The notes below the pieces were generated by a model. The model did no database searches. It had not been told where the DNA came from and saw nothing but the letters and a program-made list of their open reading frames with translations. The translations under genes were made by a program, and so were the position numbers. A stretch of DNA of 64,000 bases from Adineta vaga. Taxonomy: Eukaryota > Rotifera. Of this stretch, positions 12,530 to 25,812 are shown piece by piece. Position 1 is the first letter of the stretch, and each line of letters starts with the position of its first letter. The stretch lies in the NCBI GenBank assembly GCA_021613535.1, contig CP075494.1, positions 7,688,001 through 7,752,000 of the forward strand, written 5' to 3'.

Positions 12530-13742
12530 TTAATACTGATAGTATATAAATGGATAAAAAGTATTTGCACTGGAGAATTGAGATGTTATCGGATAGGTAA
12601 AACGTAACATGTTTGGATATGGTTTTTGTTCAGGATAGACTACTGATGGTGGAGGACTGAAATAAGGTGGTGGTTGCATCACATATCTTGAAAGAGATGT
12701 ATCAGGAACAATACTACTTGTAGCTGAATGAGTTTTGGATGGACGTAATCGATCTTTTCTAGATTTACTATGTTTTCTTTCGGATGATTTAGAATCACGT
12801 CGATCGACAATAGTAACATGATCACGTTTAGATCTCGTTTGAGATCGTCGAGGTTTATTATCATCGGTCATATCTTCAAATATATTTTCAATTGTTTCAA
12901 TTCCTGTTGATGTATTTCGTATTGTACGTATTGTATTTAATGTGACATTTCCTTTCGTTTTCTCACTATGATTCGTTTTAAGAATTGATTTTTGTGATTT
13001 TGTACGAATTGGTTCAGTCTCTTGTTTATCCGAAATTGTTGCTTTCTTTGATGATGATCGATCATTAATTACAGTAACAACTATTTTATGTGCTTTCGAA
13101 TTAGATGAATGTTTCGAATCTTGATTCGTTGTTGCATGAGATATAGAATAGGAACGAGATTTTGTGTCAGTTGATGAACGACGTATTGGATCAGATACTA
13201 GACTCGAATTTTCATCGATAGATTTTCTCGATATATTATGGTAAGTTGCATATGGACCTAAAAAACGCCAATCATCAACTGTTTTATGTCGTTGAGAATC
13301 TGATGATAATGAAGATGCGATGGATTTTGCTTTGGTCAATGATTTAGGTTTTGAATCTAAATATGAAAGTTTTGATTGAGTATGTCGAACTGATGGATAA
13401 GCTGCTTCGTTATAACGTTTATCATACAGATAATTATTCGGATCAGGATGAACTGATGATGAATGATCAGAACTTTGATAAATAGGAAATTCATATGATG
13501 ATGAATCTGGACCCTTTAATCAACGAACCATGGAAATGAAATAGAAATAAGAAATCTGATAAAATACAAACCTTATTACGAAGTTCTTGTTTCATTCGTA
13601 AGACAAGTCCATCTAATTTAGCTGCAATCATATCTGGATTAATATTCTGTGCATTATTTTTAAGTTCATCTGATATCATTTGAGCTTCTTCACTTAGAAT
13701 ATGTGTTAGTTGAGCAACAGTATGTGAATCCATCCCAACCAT
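12530..13742 (-). CDS. Uncharacterised basic, disordered protein
   Basis: Two exons, 13742-13572 and 13513-12530, join in frame to 384 residues. The first about 57 residues look helical (HTVAQLTHILSEEAQMISDE, MIAAKLDGLVLRMKQELRNK). The rest is Ser/Lys/Arg-rich and low in hydrophobics, with basic clusters such as RRSQTRSKRD and SERKHSKSRKDR, and ends in a Pro/Tyr/Phe-rich tail. No signal peptide or membrane segment is seen. I do not recognise the family. The composition suggests a nuclear or cytoskeleton-associated scaffold, but that is only a guess. The clean splice join and coding-like codon use argue that it is real. Confidence 0.65.
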
Positions 13743-14956
13743 TGAATTGTCGCGTGAAATTTGACGAAATTTATTATTAATAAATATATATGCGTATATT
13801 TGTTTGACTAGTAAAAGAATCTATAAGTTAAACTCAAAACAAACTTCGACATAGTTGATGAGTCAATACTTTACCTTCTTACTTGAAAATGATTATATTT
13901 TCTATTTGTTATTTACTCTAATTTTCTCATGTTTATTCATTTTATACTGTCATGCATATCTTTAATTTCCACTATTTCAATCACACTGTAAAATAGTCAT
14001 GTCATTTGATCGTAAATTGATAAATATATATATCGTGTTTCGACGATTGAAGTAGACATGAAAACATAGAACTACTAACCATGAAATCTATTTTTATGAT
14101 CGTCGAACGAAGACCCAAACTAATTAATATGATTGAGAAAATTTCATTGAACTTAAGCACTTTGATTCATTGTCGAGCCAAGGTTTTATCGTAGATGATT
14201 CTATCTATTCAAGTTTTTCGTTATTAATTATCATTTCGATAATGTGTAGAAAGTTTGAGATCAGATTTGAATCGATTCATTTCTATATAAGCAGATTATC
14301 TTTTCCTTCGAATGAACATTCTTCTCTTAATTGATTATTGAAGAGATCCATTAGTTCATCGAACTACTATCTTGAAAATACTGATTGTTCTTATACATTC
14401 ATCAACATCTTGTAATTATCATCAATTGACATATATTTGATTAAGAATTTCGAATTTAATTATGTCAATCTTAATCAAAACTAATCTATTATTTCGTATG
14501 CAAGTCAAGATTCACGTGAAATAAAATTAAAAAGAAAGAAGGTTTATACGAAGTGTTTCTCAACTCAGTATAGGATATAATTACAGTAATTTTATCTCAA
14601 TAATTATTTCCGGAATGAACGAGAGAAAAAAAACATCTCGCAGTGACACACGCAAGGCAATTCTCTTACAATCAAGGCTATTTGTTCAATGAATGCACAT
14701 CTTTCGAAATATGTTTTCATGATGAGGATTTGTTTTCCAATTAATATTACTTTTATTCATCAAAAAAGAAAAGAACGACCAATGAATTTATTTCACATAA
14801 ATCTGAGTTACTTGAAATTTTTGTTTTGTTTTTTTTTGTTATATGTTATCATTAAAAATACATTATTCAACATCAAAAGAAACAAGACGATTTCGTATAC
14901 ATATAGAGTAATAGAACATGAAAAGAAATATAAACATAGATATCATACATAAATAT
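13743..14956. other. AT-rich spacer, nothing recognised
   Basis: About 1.2 kb with scattered short frames only. It should contain the promoter of the disordered-protein gene (at its left) and the 3' end of the VAT1-type gene (at its right). Confidence 0.6.
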
Positions 14957-16566
14957 TTAAGAATTCGATGAACAAATTTGATGAAAATCATCGACATCTT
15001 CTTCTTCATTATAATCATCATCATCAGGACCTGATGTTGAGCTAGAATGAGCATCATTTGTTACATTCGTTTTTAACTACAACAAAATCATTGAATGAAA
15101 CAAATTAATAAAAATATTTTCGTCTTACTTTTTTCACTATTTCGGTTTTTTTATAAAGAAATGGTTCGATTACTACTTTGCCAATATTTTGTCGATCAAT
15201 TAGCTTACCAAGTGCATTATTCACCTAAATATAATCGAGAATATTAAATCAAAAATCTATTTTCTTATACATACATCTTCAAATGTAAATACAGAATCAA
15301 CAACTGGTTTGATTTTATTTTCTTTATAAAGTAAAAATATTTTATGCATGATATCAGCTAAATACGGACGTGTTTCATTGGAACCGCGTAATAATAATTG
15401 AAGTAAATTAAAACCATGAACAGATTTACTATCTTGAAACAAACGTAAACAACTTATTTTATCATTTTGCCACCACTAAAAATATTCTCGAAAATCGTTT
15501 CTATATTTATCAAATCTTCCATTCTACATACATTTGCCATTCCTTTTGTAATACCAAATAGGTTTTTTATATCCCACGTAACAACACTTGATGTACCATA
15601 CATAATATATTTACCATTGAATTTTAATAAATTAAGACCACGTTCACAATCATCCCCAGCCATGCAATCAAGTATAAGATCGATACCTTCAGGTGCAATT
15701 CTGAAATTTATTCTAATGAATCGAAACGATTGTTGATCATACAAAAACATACTTTTTCACATCTGCAACATAATCAAAGTCATGTTCAAAGAGATAATGA
15801 ATATGTGTACGTAAAGCATCGAATTTATGTGAACTTGCTGTAGCAATAATTGTTAAATTAGGAATTAATTTTGAAAGTTGTGTTAAAGCAACTAGAAAAG
15901 AAACAAGATTTTTTGTCTTAATATAGATACTGATATATGATAGTTTACTTACTACCAACACCGCCTCCGGCTGAATGAAATAATAATGTTTGACCTGGTT
16001 TAATATTTCCAATTTCAAATAGAAGAATATAAGCAGTAAGATAAGCAACAGGAAGAACTGCTGCTTCTCGAAAAGACATTTCTTTTGGAATTTTGAAAAC
16101 TAAATCTTTTTTAACAAGAATTTGTTCTGCCCAAACTGAAAATCGTGTCAAAACAACAACACGATCACCTCTCTAGAACAAAATCAATGTGTATTTTCAA
16201 TTAGTCGATTCTTATTCTTAATTACTTCAATATGAGTAACATTATTTCCAATATCTAATACTTCTCCACTACATTCAAAACCTGGAATAAATGGTGGTCG
16301 CGGTAAATCTTCTAATAGGCCATATCGACTAAGAACATCATTAAAATTCACTCCACTAAATAGAGAGAAAATCTTTGTAATGCCTTTTTTTCTCTTTTCA
16401 ATAAGAATATTTCTTACCAAGCTTTAACAGCAATTAATACTTCTCCCTCGGCAGGTGAGGGTGGTTTGGGTGTTGTTGTAACTTTTAATTCACGTTTACC
16501 AGTAAAAGTTTGTTGAAGAGTTATACATTTCATATCAGAGGTTGATTTGTCTTCACTATTCGTCAT
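14957..16566 (-). CDS. VAT1: VAT1-type quinone oxidoreductase-like protein
   Basis: Minus-strand gene from ATG at 16566 to TAA at 14957, with several 50-65 bp introns. It is a zinc-independent medium-chain dehydrogenase/reductase: N-terminal catalytic fold (SGVNFNDVLSRYGL, PFIPGFECSGEVLDIG), then the nucleotide-binding Rossmann motif (FHSAGGGVG). The diagnostic VAT1 stretch WWQNDKISCLRLF is followed by SKSVHGFNLL, KIKPVVDSVFTFEDV and NIGKVVI. That stretch appears only after splicing an intron whose acceptor is at about 15480. The acidic tail (DDDDYNEEEDVDD) resembles VAT1L. Vertebrate VAT1 proteins are linked to synaptic vesicle and mitochondrial outer membranes and to phospholipid transfer; NADPH binding is likely, the substrate unknown. 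VAT1 versus VAT1L is not resolved. Confidence 0.88.
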
Positions 16567-18270
16567 TGTATTCACTAGGAGAACAATCTGTATTAAATTT
16601 ATTTACATCGATGTGTAATATAAAACGAAAGTAGGAGTAGTTTCGTTATTGTCACTTCAGTTTCTTCTAACGTTTTCTTTCTCTTTCCTACCAAGTAAGC
16701 TCTACTTGACGTTATTCTTTATAAGTTTAGAGCGAATATATATGAGTAGGTTTTTTTCATTCATCGTCGCCGTTCTTTCTCTCTGCTTCTCTCTATGTTT
16801 GTGGTTCCGTTTTTTTTCTTCTTCTTTCCACTATATTTATATCTATGGAAAACAGAGTCATTATCATCGATTTTTCTTTCTTCAATATTTACTATAAGCA
16901 CGGGAAAAAAAGAACTCAAGGCTATATTCTATGATAATGAAAGTGAGCATTCTGTCTCGTTTTCCTTACATAAATAGAAGAATATGGCAAAAACCACGTT
17001 CATCTTCATGATAATCTCGAGAACTTCTTTCTCTCTTTCTCTCTCTCTAAACGATAATAACGGAAGACAAAGCAATAACAACAACAAACGTTTCTTGCAC
17101 ATGCTTATATTAAACAGACTTTCCTAATTAATTCAAACGCATAGCTTCTGATTAGAACTATGACGAACATTGAGAAACAAAAATCAAGTATATTTGTGTC
17201 TATTCTTAATCTTTCACGCGGAGTAATCATAAAAATAGATCTTAATTTTCAATATTCAATGTCATTCATGCGTACGAATACATATGTTTCTGAAATTTAT
17301 TGAGATTTGCCTCTTTCTTATGAGAAAAGAAATAGACGTTATTTAATAAATCATCATCAGAATTTACAGACATTTGACATTGTAAATATTTAATAAGAAG
17401 CAAGGATTTTTTTATGTTATTGTTTTCTATGAAGAAAAGTACCTTGATTATCAAACATTACTTATTAATTACAAAAGACTAGATTTATATTGTCTCATGA
17501 GAAGTTCAATAAGACTTTCTTTAGAGTTAAAAGAAACAGAGAAGACATAGAATAGAATGCTAATTAAGAACATTAGAAATAGTTACCATCGAATTGTATG
17601 GATCCGATTAAATATCTGAACATTACTTCCAACATGATAAACTCATATTATGATTTTCATCCGTACTTATCAATTAATGTATTGTTAAATTCACTTTATC
17701 AGAACGGATTTAAGCTTCTTAGATAAGCATTTATCTCTTCCGTTGATGGCGAGTAAGATTTGAAAAAAAAAACATGACAGACATCAAATAATTAAGAAAA
17801 ATTTAGTTTATTGACAAATGTCATTTTTTTCGAATATCATGAACGACTTTGACATTCATTTCTATACTTTGTTCTTTTCTATTAATCAATGTAATGTATG
17901 CATGTTCAAGTGTTCAATTAATTTTAAGTGTAACTTTTGTTTGATGTTGTTGAAGTAAACCATTCTTTTGAAACAATACCGAAGGTTCACTAAGCAACAG
18001 GAAAAGTGACATCTCTCTAACGATTTCTTCTTGTGTATTAAATAGATTTTCTCATTAAATTCTTTATATCTTAGATAAAAATCTTTGTAATTTAATCCTT
18101 ATTCCACTATGTATCAGTTTGTTGTTATGAACCTAGAGAGAAAAAAAATTAATTTCACATACCGGTTCCGAAGTGAAACCTTACTATTGTTCTGTTCTGT
18201 AACCTTTTTTTCATGAGTAACTGTTTATAAACTTCTCATTCTTTTCAGACATGAATATACAAAGAGAACC
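16567..18270. other. Divergent promoter region, 1.7 kb
   Basis: Separates two divergently transcribed genes and so should carry both promoters. It is AT-rich with C/T-rich runs near 16770-16830 and 17030-17050. An intron-like acceptor (cttttcag) ends at 18248, shortly before the CCDC181 start, with no obvious upstream coding exon. Confidence 0.6.
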
Positions 18271-20490
18271 ATGACTGCCGCTATAGAGACATATACACCT
18301 TCTGATCGATCATCAATGATTTCGCATAAATCGAATCATGGATTCTTTACTAATCAGACAAATGCATCACGAGTTGTAGGTCATTGTTTAGATGGTAAGT
18401 ATTGAATGTCTTGAGTGTTATTTTGAGAGAAAAAAACAAAGATGGATGCCGGTTGATATAGATGCGGATATATTGACTTTAAAACGGCAATATGCGAATT
18501 TGAATCTTTTCGAGCAAAGTATTTTATCAAATTCAGCAGAAGATTTCTCTCAATTTGATCGTCTTCCTTATCAATCAGAAATCTTTGGTCAAGATCAACA
18601 TGATATTGATGATGGTAAATATCTTTTTCAATAGTAATCGATTCAAAACTAACAATTGATATGTCATTGTAGATGATTTTACATATGAAGATGCTGGTGC
18701 TGATTATTTCATAACTATTCAAGATCGTCTGAAAAAAGCCAACGATGAATTTCGACAAGATCTATCATCCACTGAAGCAAAAGTACAACCACGTGTACAA
18801 TTCGATACAATCGTCAAAGCAGTTGATATTTTTCTTGAACCTACAGAATCAAATGATCCGGAGAAACTAATAGATTCATCTGTTAATGAACAGTCACCAA
18901 ATAATACACATGAATACACTGTACCATTGAATGATACACAACCAAAGGAAGGTTTGTCATTGGTTGAACAAATAAAAGCAATACAATTTCATAATATGCC
19001 TCCGACGGATGAAAGATGGGCAACAACAGCGAACAATAATAACGATGAGAAATTAGAAGCTCATGAAGGTATATTCGAATTTGTTATCCTTAATCTTATA
19101 CATATAGATATTATCAAATTCAGAGGATAAAACATCTCCATCGACATCTAAAAATTCAATGATTGTTTCTGTCAATGGACGTTTTGATTTACAACATGAG
19201 GATGATTACATAGCAAAACAAACATTAAAATCGAATAATAATTTCCCTGAGAAACTCTCATTTCTACCTACACCACCTACAGAACCAAAGAAAAACCAAA
19301 ATAAACCTCCTCGTCCATATCCAATTCGACCAAAATCTTCTGAAACTATTCGTAAAACTGATACAAATTCCACTAAGAAAACCACTTCCGATTCAACAAA
19401 TCGACAGCGACCCAAAAGGTATCATAGAACTAAATTTTCATATCATTTCAACATTGATTCTTTTCGATTATTTCTAGTGCAGGTATTTCAAAATCGATTG
19501 AAAGTTTTGTAGATAAGTAAGTAAATTAGTTTAGTTGAAGAATTCACTTTTTATTTATAAACTAAAACTTAAGGCCATCATCTGGTGTTGATTTCGATGA
19601 ACTTTTACGAAAAGCATCAGCAAAAAAACGGGCAGAATTACGCGAAGAACGTCGTAAAAAAGAGGATGTAAGAAAATGTTTTCTATTTATTGAGTAAGAC
19701 GTAATTTATACTCGAGATATTTTCTTTTAGGAAGAAGAAAGAAGAAAGAAAGAATTAGCAAAAGCAAAAGAATGTTACGAACGATGGTTAGAAGAGAAAA
19801 ATTCTGAACGTAAACGAATCAATGAAGAAAAACGTTTAGAAAAAGAAGAAGAAGAAGTAAAAACAATGTTGTTTTTATAGAATTTATCATTTATTTGTTC
19901 ATTAGACACGTCAAAATGAATACGGTAAAGAATTAAATGAATTACGTGAACGACGATTTAAAGAATGGCTTGATCGAAAAGCTCATGAAGCACTTATTGA
20001 AAATGAATTTCAAAAATTAAAAGCAAATGACGAAGAAATGGAATTGCGACGATCATCATTTGCACCCAATCATTCGATTAGTAATGGTGGTGATCATCGC
20101 GCATTTCGCCGGTAATTTCTTTTCAATAGATACTCATTTCAACATAATACATATCATATGATATTATAATCACGTGTACTTGTCATATTGAATGAACATG
20201 TTTTGTTTGAAACATATGGATAAAAACAATTGTGGTCGATCGACTGAATATTCGTAGGAGATTATCACGAATGAGAAATATTTCTACTGAATAATTGTCT
20301 TCATAATTTAATCTATTAAAATTTTTTTTCTTTTTTCAGTTGGCTTCGTCAAAAACATGAACAAGCGTTAGAAGAAAAACGTCGAATACGTCTTGAAATC
20401 AAACAACGCCGTCGTCGAGATCGACGCTCAATTAAACGACATCAATTACAACAAGATATTCAATTGGCTAAATCATATGGATATTCGTAA
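18271..20490 (+). CDS. CCDC181: CCDC181 (coiled-coil domain-containing 181)
   Basis: Nine exons (18271-18394, 18462-18614, 18673-19068, 19124-19418, 19478-19516, 19574-19667, 19731-19856, 19906-20111, 20340-20490) join in frame to 527 residues. The N-terminal half is acidic. The middle has MIVSVNGRFDLQ and FLPTPPTEP, which parallel the conserved centre of vertebrate CCDC181. The C-terminal third is a charged coiled coil with the repeated W-x-x-(K/R) motif typical of the family (CYERWLEEK, RFKEWLDRKA, AFRRWLRQKHEQ) and ends in a basic helix. CCDC181 is a microtubule-binding protein of motile cilia and sperm flagella in vertebrates. The ATG at 18271 was chosen because an ATG at 18251 hits a stop within eight codons. 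Confidence 0.85.
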
Positions 20491-22250
20491 ATAAGATTTT
20501 TTTTTCTCTCTCTCACTCTCTCGTATAAACTAAGTTATGTATTTATTTATTTTATTCAAAAAAACATCGTTTGATATATCGGATAAATATTCTACTTATC
20601 AAAACAGACCACAACATAAAAAAAACGAAAGAAATAAAACCACATATCGTTGTATTTTTTTCATATATTTTCATACATAATCGAATACATCGACCGTAAC
20701 GTGCGACATGGAAAGAAAAAATAAATGACAGATTCTTCAAGAGCAAAAGTAATTTATTGCGATGTTGTTTTTTTTTCTTCTTTCTCTATATCGATTGATA
20801 ATAGTTAAAGGATAATACAAAAAAATCGGAAAACATATTCAAAACATGTCTATTCATTACGTTGAGAAAAAAATAAACACTTTTTTCTTTCTTTTGATAA
20901 ATGATTAAACGTCTTTTTCAATCAACGATTAACAAAATAACAACATTATAAATTAATGTAATGAAAAATATATTATCATGTTATTTTGATATTATTTTTA
21001 ATGAATAAACTAGATTTTCTATCATGATTAAAAATAATAAATCTAGTAGAAGGAAAGAAAACAAATAGAATCATCTCGTTATTGTGTTGTTGTCTTATGC
21101 AATCTAATTACGAAATTAATAAATCATGACGTATCATTTTTTGATTGTGAAAAAAAATTTCGATGCTTTGTTTTTCGATGCGGTTGTTAGTTCTCTTCTT
21201 GATTATGAAAATAAAAATGCATGTAAAAATGCAAGCGTAACGATGAAAACACCTTTCTAAACATCATTATTGAAAAGGAAAGCGTTCAGGTAGAGACATT
21301 CTTCTGATCAAATCATCAAACGACATGCCGTCGTTTAACATAACCGATCAGAGTGTATGAAATTGCACAATCATACGGAAATGAATTTAATTTGTTTCAT
21401 ATAGGTAGATAGCATTTTTCACTGATTTGTGCACTTGTTTTCGAAGAATAACAGACATGTACAGTTGCAAAAACACATTTGCTTATCAATTTTTTTTCTT
21501 TCGCATACTCTCACTCTCTTATACTACGATGACTAACTTTGATTGATATCTGAGAACATCATTATGACACATTCAAGTTGACTTGTTATGTAGATGCACG
21601 AACGAAAGAAGAAGAACATGTTTTCGTTTAATTAAGATTTCTCTCCGAATAACTTCTTGAACTACGTTTTTCTTTTCTTGAAAACAAATTTGTCTGCATT
21701 TGAAACAGCTGGAAGAAAGAAAGGTATGTATTTGTATGAAAAAAGCTAATTATATCGACGTAATTCTGTACCGTTTGAATTCTTTGAGTCATAATCTGCG
21801 TATTTGATAGGCCTTTTCTATTGAACAAAAGAAATTATATAAACACCTTTGTTATGTTCTATAACTCACTGGTTATTTGATCATAAATCGTTAATGTCAT
21901 CGGATAGTTTATGTACAGCATACTCAGGTGTGTTGTATGTGTTTTCTCTCGATTAAAAACATAAATAATAAAGGTACAATCGCTGTATTCACCTCTAAAA
22001 ATCACTTCTTATTTGTTTTGCACATTTTGATAGTTGGAAGAGAGACGAGAGAAAAAAAACGAAAGAATAATCAAGGTCTTTCTTTTTCATTTTTTTATCT
22101 CATTCATATATTTGTTCGGAATAATACTCTTTCTTTTCATAACGATAACGACGTTATTATTATCATCATATAAAAATCAAGAAATATTATACTTAATACT
22201 ATACATATATTACATTCTAGTTTTCAACGCGGTCAACTTTTATCTGAAAG
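20491..22250. other. AT-rich spacer, nothing recognised
   Basis: About 1.8 kb between two plus-strand genes. It contains only short frames and homopolymer-rich sequence. A pyrimidine tract with AG at about 22219-22220 precedes the next start codon at 22251 and may be a leader-splice acceptor. Confidence 0.6.
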
Positions 22251-25200
22251 ATGTACTCGTATACCCCAGCTCAAGTAAGAATTTTTCTGTCTCTTTTCTC
22301 TTAGAAATAAAAACGATTGATTCGTTTCTTTCCACAGATGTTTACGATGCAGCAGCAACATCCCCAACATACACACCTCCATCAAGCTGTGTATGCTCAA
22401 CAACAACAAGATGCAAATATGTTATTTCATCAATATAGTCAACTTCAAATACGTTCAATGCAGAATCCATATCCTAATACACCTGTACCTTCTCTAACAC
22501 CTATGCCGTATGGTCAACAGCCAACTGATCAACAAAATCAACAATTATATCGACCTGATCAACTTGTGTCACAAGCAACATCACCACAAATACCGACACC
22601 TGTTCAACAACAACATTTACAACAACAAATTCAACAACAAATACAACAACAAATGCAACAACAAATGCCACGTTCAAGTCCAATTAATATGCTACCAATT
22701 TCATCACCTGAAATGTGGCATGCAGGTAGTCCTCTACCACCTGGTCAAGATGCATTTCGTCCTATTTCACATACTGTTTCTCGTACGATGCTTGACGTTC
22801 TGCCATTTCAAACAATATCAAATAGCAATCCTTCTTCACCACCCATGAATACATCATTTGATTCACCTAAAACAATTCATTTTTATCATCCGAAACAATC
22901 AATCGAAAGTCGCCGTCGCCGCCAACGTCTTCATAGTGGTTCAAGTTGTTATGAATCAGACTCACCTGATATTTCCAGTGATGACGAAGACGAATATCGA
23001 GTAAGTGATATTGATATTTATTTATAGCGCCAATGCGAATAAGTGTTTATTTAATGGGAATATATCACTCGAAAGAATTTTAATTAATTTTATTTATAAA
23101 ACGCATATGATCGATGTCCATTAGATATAAATTATTCTATTTTTTTTCTCTTCTCTTCTTAGTGGCGTTTGGCAAGTTCGAATATTGGAAATTCACTTCC
23201 AACATTAATCAAGAAAAAACGATCCAATTCAATGGGGCGAACTGATGGACGATCAAGTGAACAAGATACCAAAGATATTTACCAAAGATCACAAAATAAC
23301 AATGGAGTTTTTCCTTTAATCAATACTTATTATCATAATTCAACAAGTAAAAATAATACAAATGCTAACAATAATAGTAGTCATCGGCCAAAACTTCTTC
23401 AATATATTGATGAAAATATTATTGGTAGAGACTTAATTTTTACTGGACCATGGGGTATAAGACGCAGTAAGATTTGTCTCTTTTCTTTGCAAATTTATTT
23501 TGAAACAAACAGTTGATTTTGTTTCTCTTAGTGATCTATTGTGACTATACAGCATCAGGTCGAGCATTGGAATTCATCGAGAATTATATCAAAAGTCATA
23601 TTCTTCCTCTGTGAGTAGATGTAATTTATACATAAATGAAAGAAAATGTAATCTGTTTTACTTTCTACAGGTATGGAAATACACATAGTGAAAATAGTCT
23701 TTGTGCTCTACAATCAACAAAGTTTCGTGAAGAAGCTCGAAATATTATCAAAAAATCGGTGAATGCTAATGAAAGTGACGTTCTAATGTTCACAGGCACA
23801 GGTTCAACAGGGGCAATTCATTGTCTTGTTGATGCTCTTGATTTTGCGAATGAAACTGCTCGAAAAAATAGTGTTGTTATGGTTAGTGCCTTTGAGCACC
23901 ATAGTAATCTATTACCATGGAAAGAAGCAGGTGTCGAAGTAGGACGAAAAAATTTCATATTTTCTTTTACTCATTAATTAACCATTTCTTTTTGTTTATT
24001 ACCTTTCAAGGTCGTTCGTCTTCCTACTACTCAAAGTGGCATACTTGATAAAACATTCTTAAAAGAAAAATTACAACATTATTCAAAATTGAAAAAACGC
24101 ATCATTTGTTCATTAAATGCTGCTAGTAATATCACGGGAATATTTACCGATGTCGATAGTATTTCTACACTTGTTCATTCCTATTCCGGATTGGTCTTTT
24201 GGGATTATGCAACTGCTGCACCTTATATCAAAGTCGATATGAATCCATCAGTAACTGCATATAAAGATGCAATATTTATTTCTACACATAAATTCGTTGG
24301 CGGCCCAGGTGCACCAGGTAAGACAAGAAAGACGACTAAATCGGTAATATTGTTTGTTTTATTTTGTAGGTATTTTAGTTGCAAAACGAAGTCTTTTCGT
24401 TTCGAAAACTCCGAAATCACCCGGCGGTGGTACAGTAAATTTTGTTACTCGTACAGCTCATGAATATAGTCATAATGTCGAAACTCGTGAAGAAAGTGGT
24501 ACACCAGATATAATCGGTTGTATTCGAGCAGGACTCGTCTTTCAATTGAAAGATTCGCTTGATATGAACTATGTTCAAACACGTGAAGAAGAGTTAGTCA
24601 AACGATTTCATCGTCGTTTTAAAAAAAATGACACATTAATTCTTCTTGGTTCTCAAACAGCTCAACGTTTACCAATATTTTCATTTACAATTTATATTCC
24701 GGGTGTATGCAAATATTTGCATAGTAATTTAGTTTGTCGTTTATTTAATGATCTATTCGGCATACAAGTTCGATCAGGTTGTGCTTGTGCTGGTCCTTAT
24801 GCATTAGATTTATTAAATGTTAGTGATGCTAAAACAGATATTTATTGTATGTTTTTAACGGAAGGATCCTGGTAAGTTGAATTATTATCGATCAATGATG
24901 AATTTGTTTTTCGTATTTTAGTGCCCGAGGAAATGATAAAATTGTTCGAAGTTTATTAATGAAGTAAGAAGAGAAAAATGTCCATTTTGGATTTGTATTG
25001 TATCGAATTGATATTTTAGACCTGGTTTCACTCGTCTAAATTTACCATATTTCGCCAGCGATGAAGAAATCGAGTTTATTCTCGATGCTGTTGAATTTAT
25101 TGCTAATCATGGATGGAAATTTTTACCATTGGTATGTCAACAAAGAAAAACATTTATATATATATATATATATTCATATCTAATTTCAATCAATTTCTAG

Positions 25201-25812
25201 TACACATACGATCCAACAACAGGTGCTTGGGAACATCGTAGTGGTTCACTTCCAGCTCAATCCAGTCTTGGTGATATTACTTACAAAGGTGGTCGAATGC
25301 AATATTATGCCAAACGAACTGATGCATTATCTATCCATGGAGATAAAACTCTTCCAGTGAGACTAGTTGAATGATCTTATAGCTATTGTTTATCATTCGT
25401 TTTTCTGTCTTAGGATCCAATGCGTGAAGCTAAATCACTTGCTGTCGAAGCTGTTCGACATGCCATTGAAACTGTTGATTACACTTCCGATCCTCCACTC
25501 AATATTCCAGAGAAATATAAGAATTTAATTTGGTTTGCATTACCAATTGATATTGCTCTGATGATGATTAAACAGAATGAAACAGGACAAGAACAAAGCT
25601 GTGATAGTAGTGCCCTTCCATTCATACCTGAAGATGCAAAAGTAAGTTTATTAAACGGGAGAAATAAAACCAGAACATTTTATCATTTATTTTAGGCAAA
25701 GATCAATAATGCAGCTAAAACTAAATCAGGTGTCAACGTACGTGACGCAGGAGTCAATCGAAAAAAACATCCATCTAATCTTTCATCATCAACATCTCGA
25801 ATGCGATCATAA
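22251..25812 (+). CDS. Class-V aminotransferase / cysteine desulfurase-like PLP enzyme with Gln-rich N-terminus
   Basis: Twelve exons from 22251 to 25812 join in frame to 933 residues. Residues 1 to about 250 are low-complexity and Gln-rich, with a basic/acidic stretch (ESRRRRQRLH, SSDDEDEYR). The catalytic part starts at about residue 310 (YIDENIIGRDLIF, then IYCDYTASGRALEF). It has the class-V fold with GTGSTGAIHCLVDAL (PLP phosphate), AFEHHSNLLPW, and the Schiff-base lysine motif ISTHKFVGGPGAPG. A Cys-containing active-site loop (VRSGCACAGPYALDLL) resembles that of SufS-type desulfurases. A C-terminal extension of about 250 residues follows. Such enzymes take sulfur from cysteine or act on related amino acids; the real substrate is unknown. 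No mitochondrial targeting sequence is evident. The exon joins make the Gln-rich region and the enzyme one gene. Confidence 0.82.

Noticed and set aside
14689-14952. 87-codon plus-strand frame next to the VAT1-type 3' end
   Set aside because: Biased to Lys/Phe/Ile from AT-rich sequence; overlaps the presumed 3' UTR of the minus-strand gene.
22501-22683. Minus-strand frame rich in Val opposite the Gln-rich region
   Set aside because: It is the antisense reading of CAA/CAG-type repeats in the desulfurase-like gene, not a gene.
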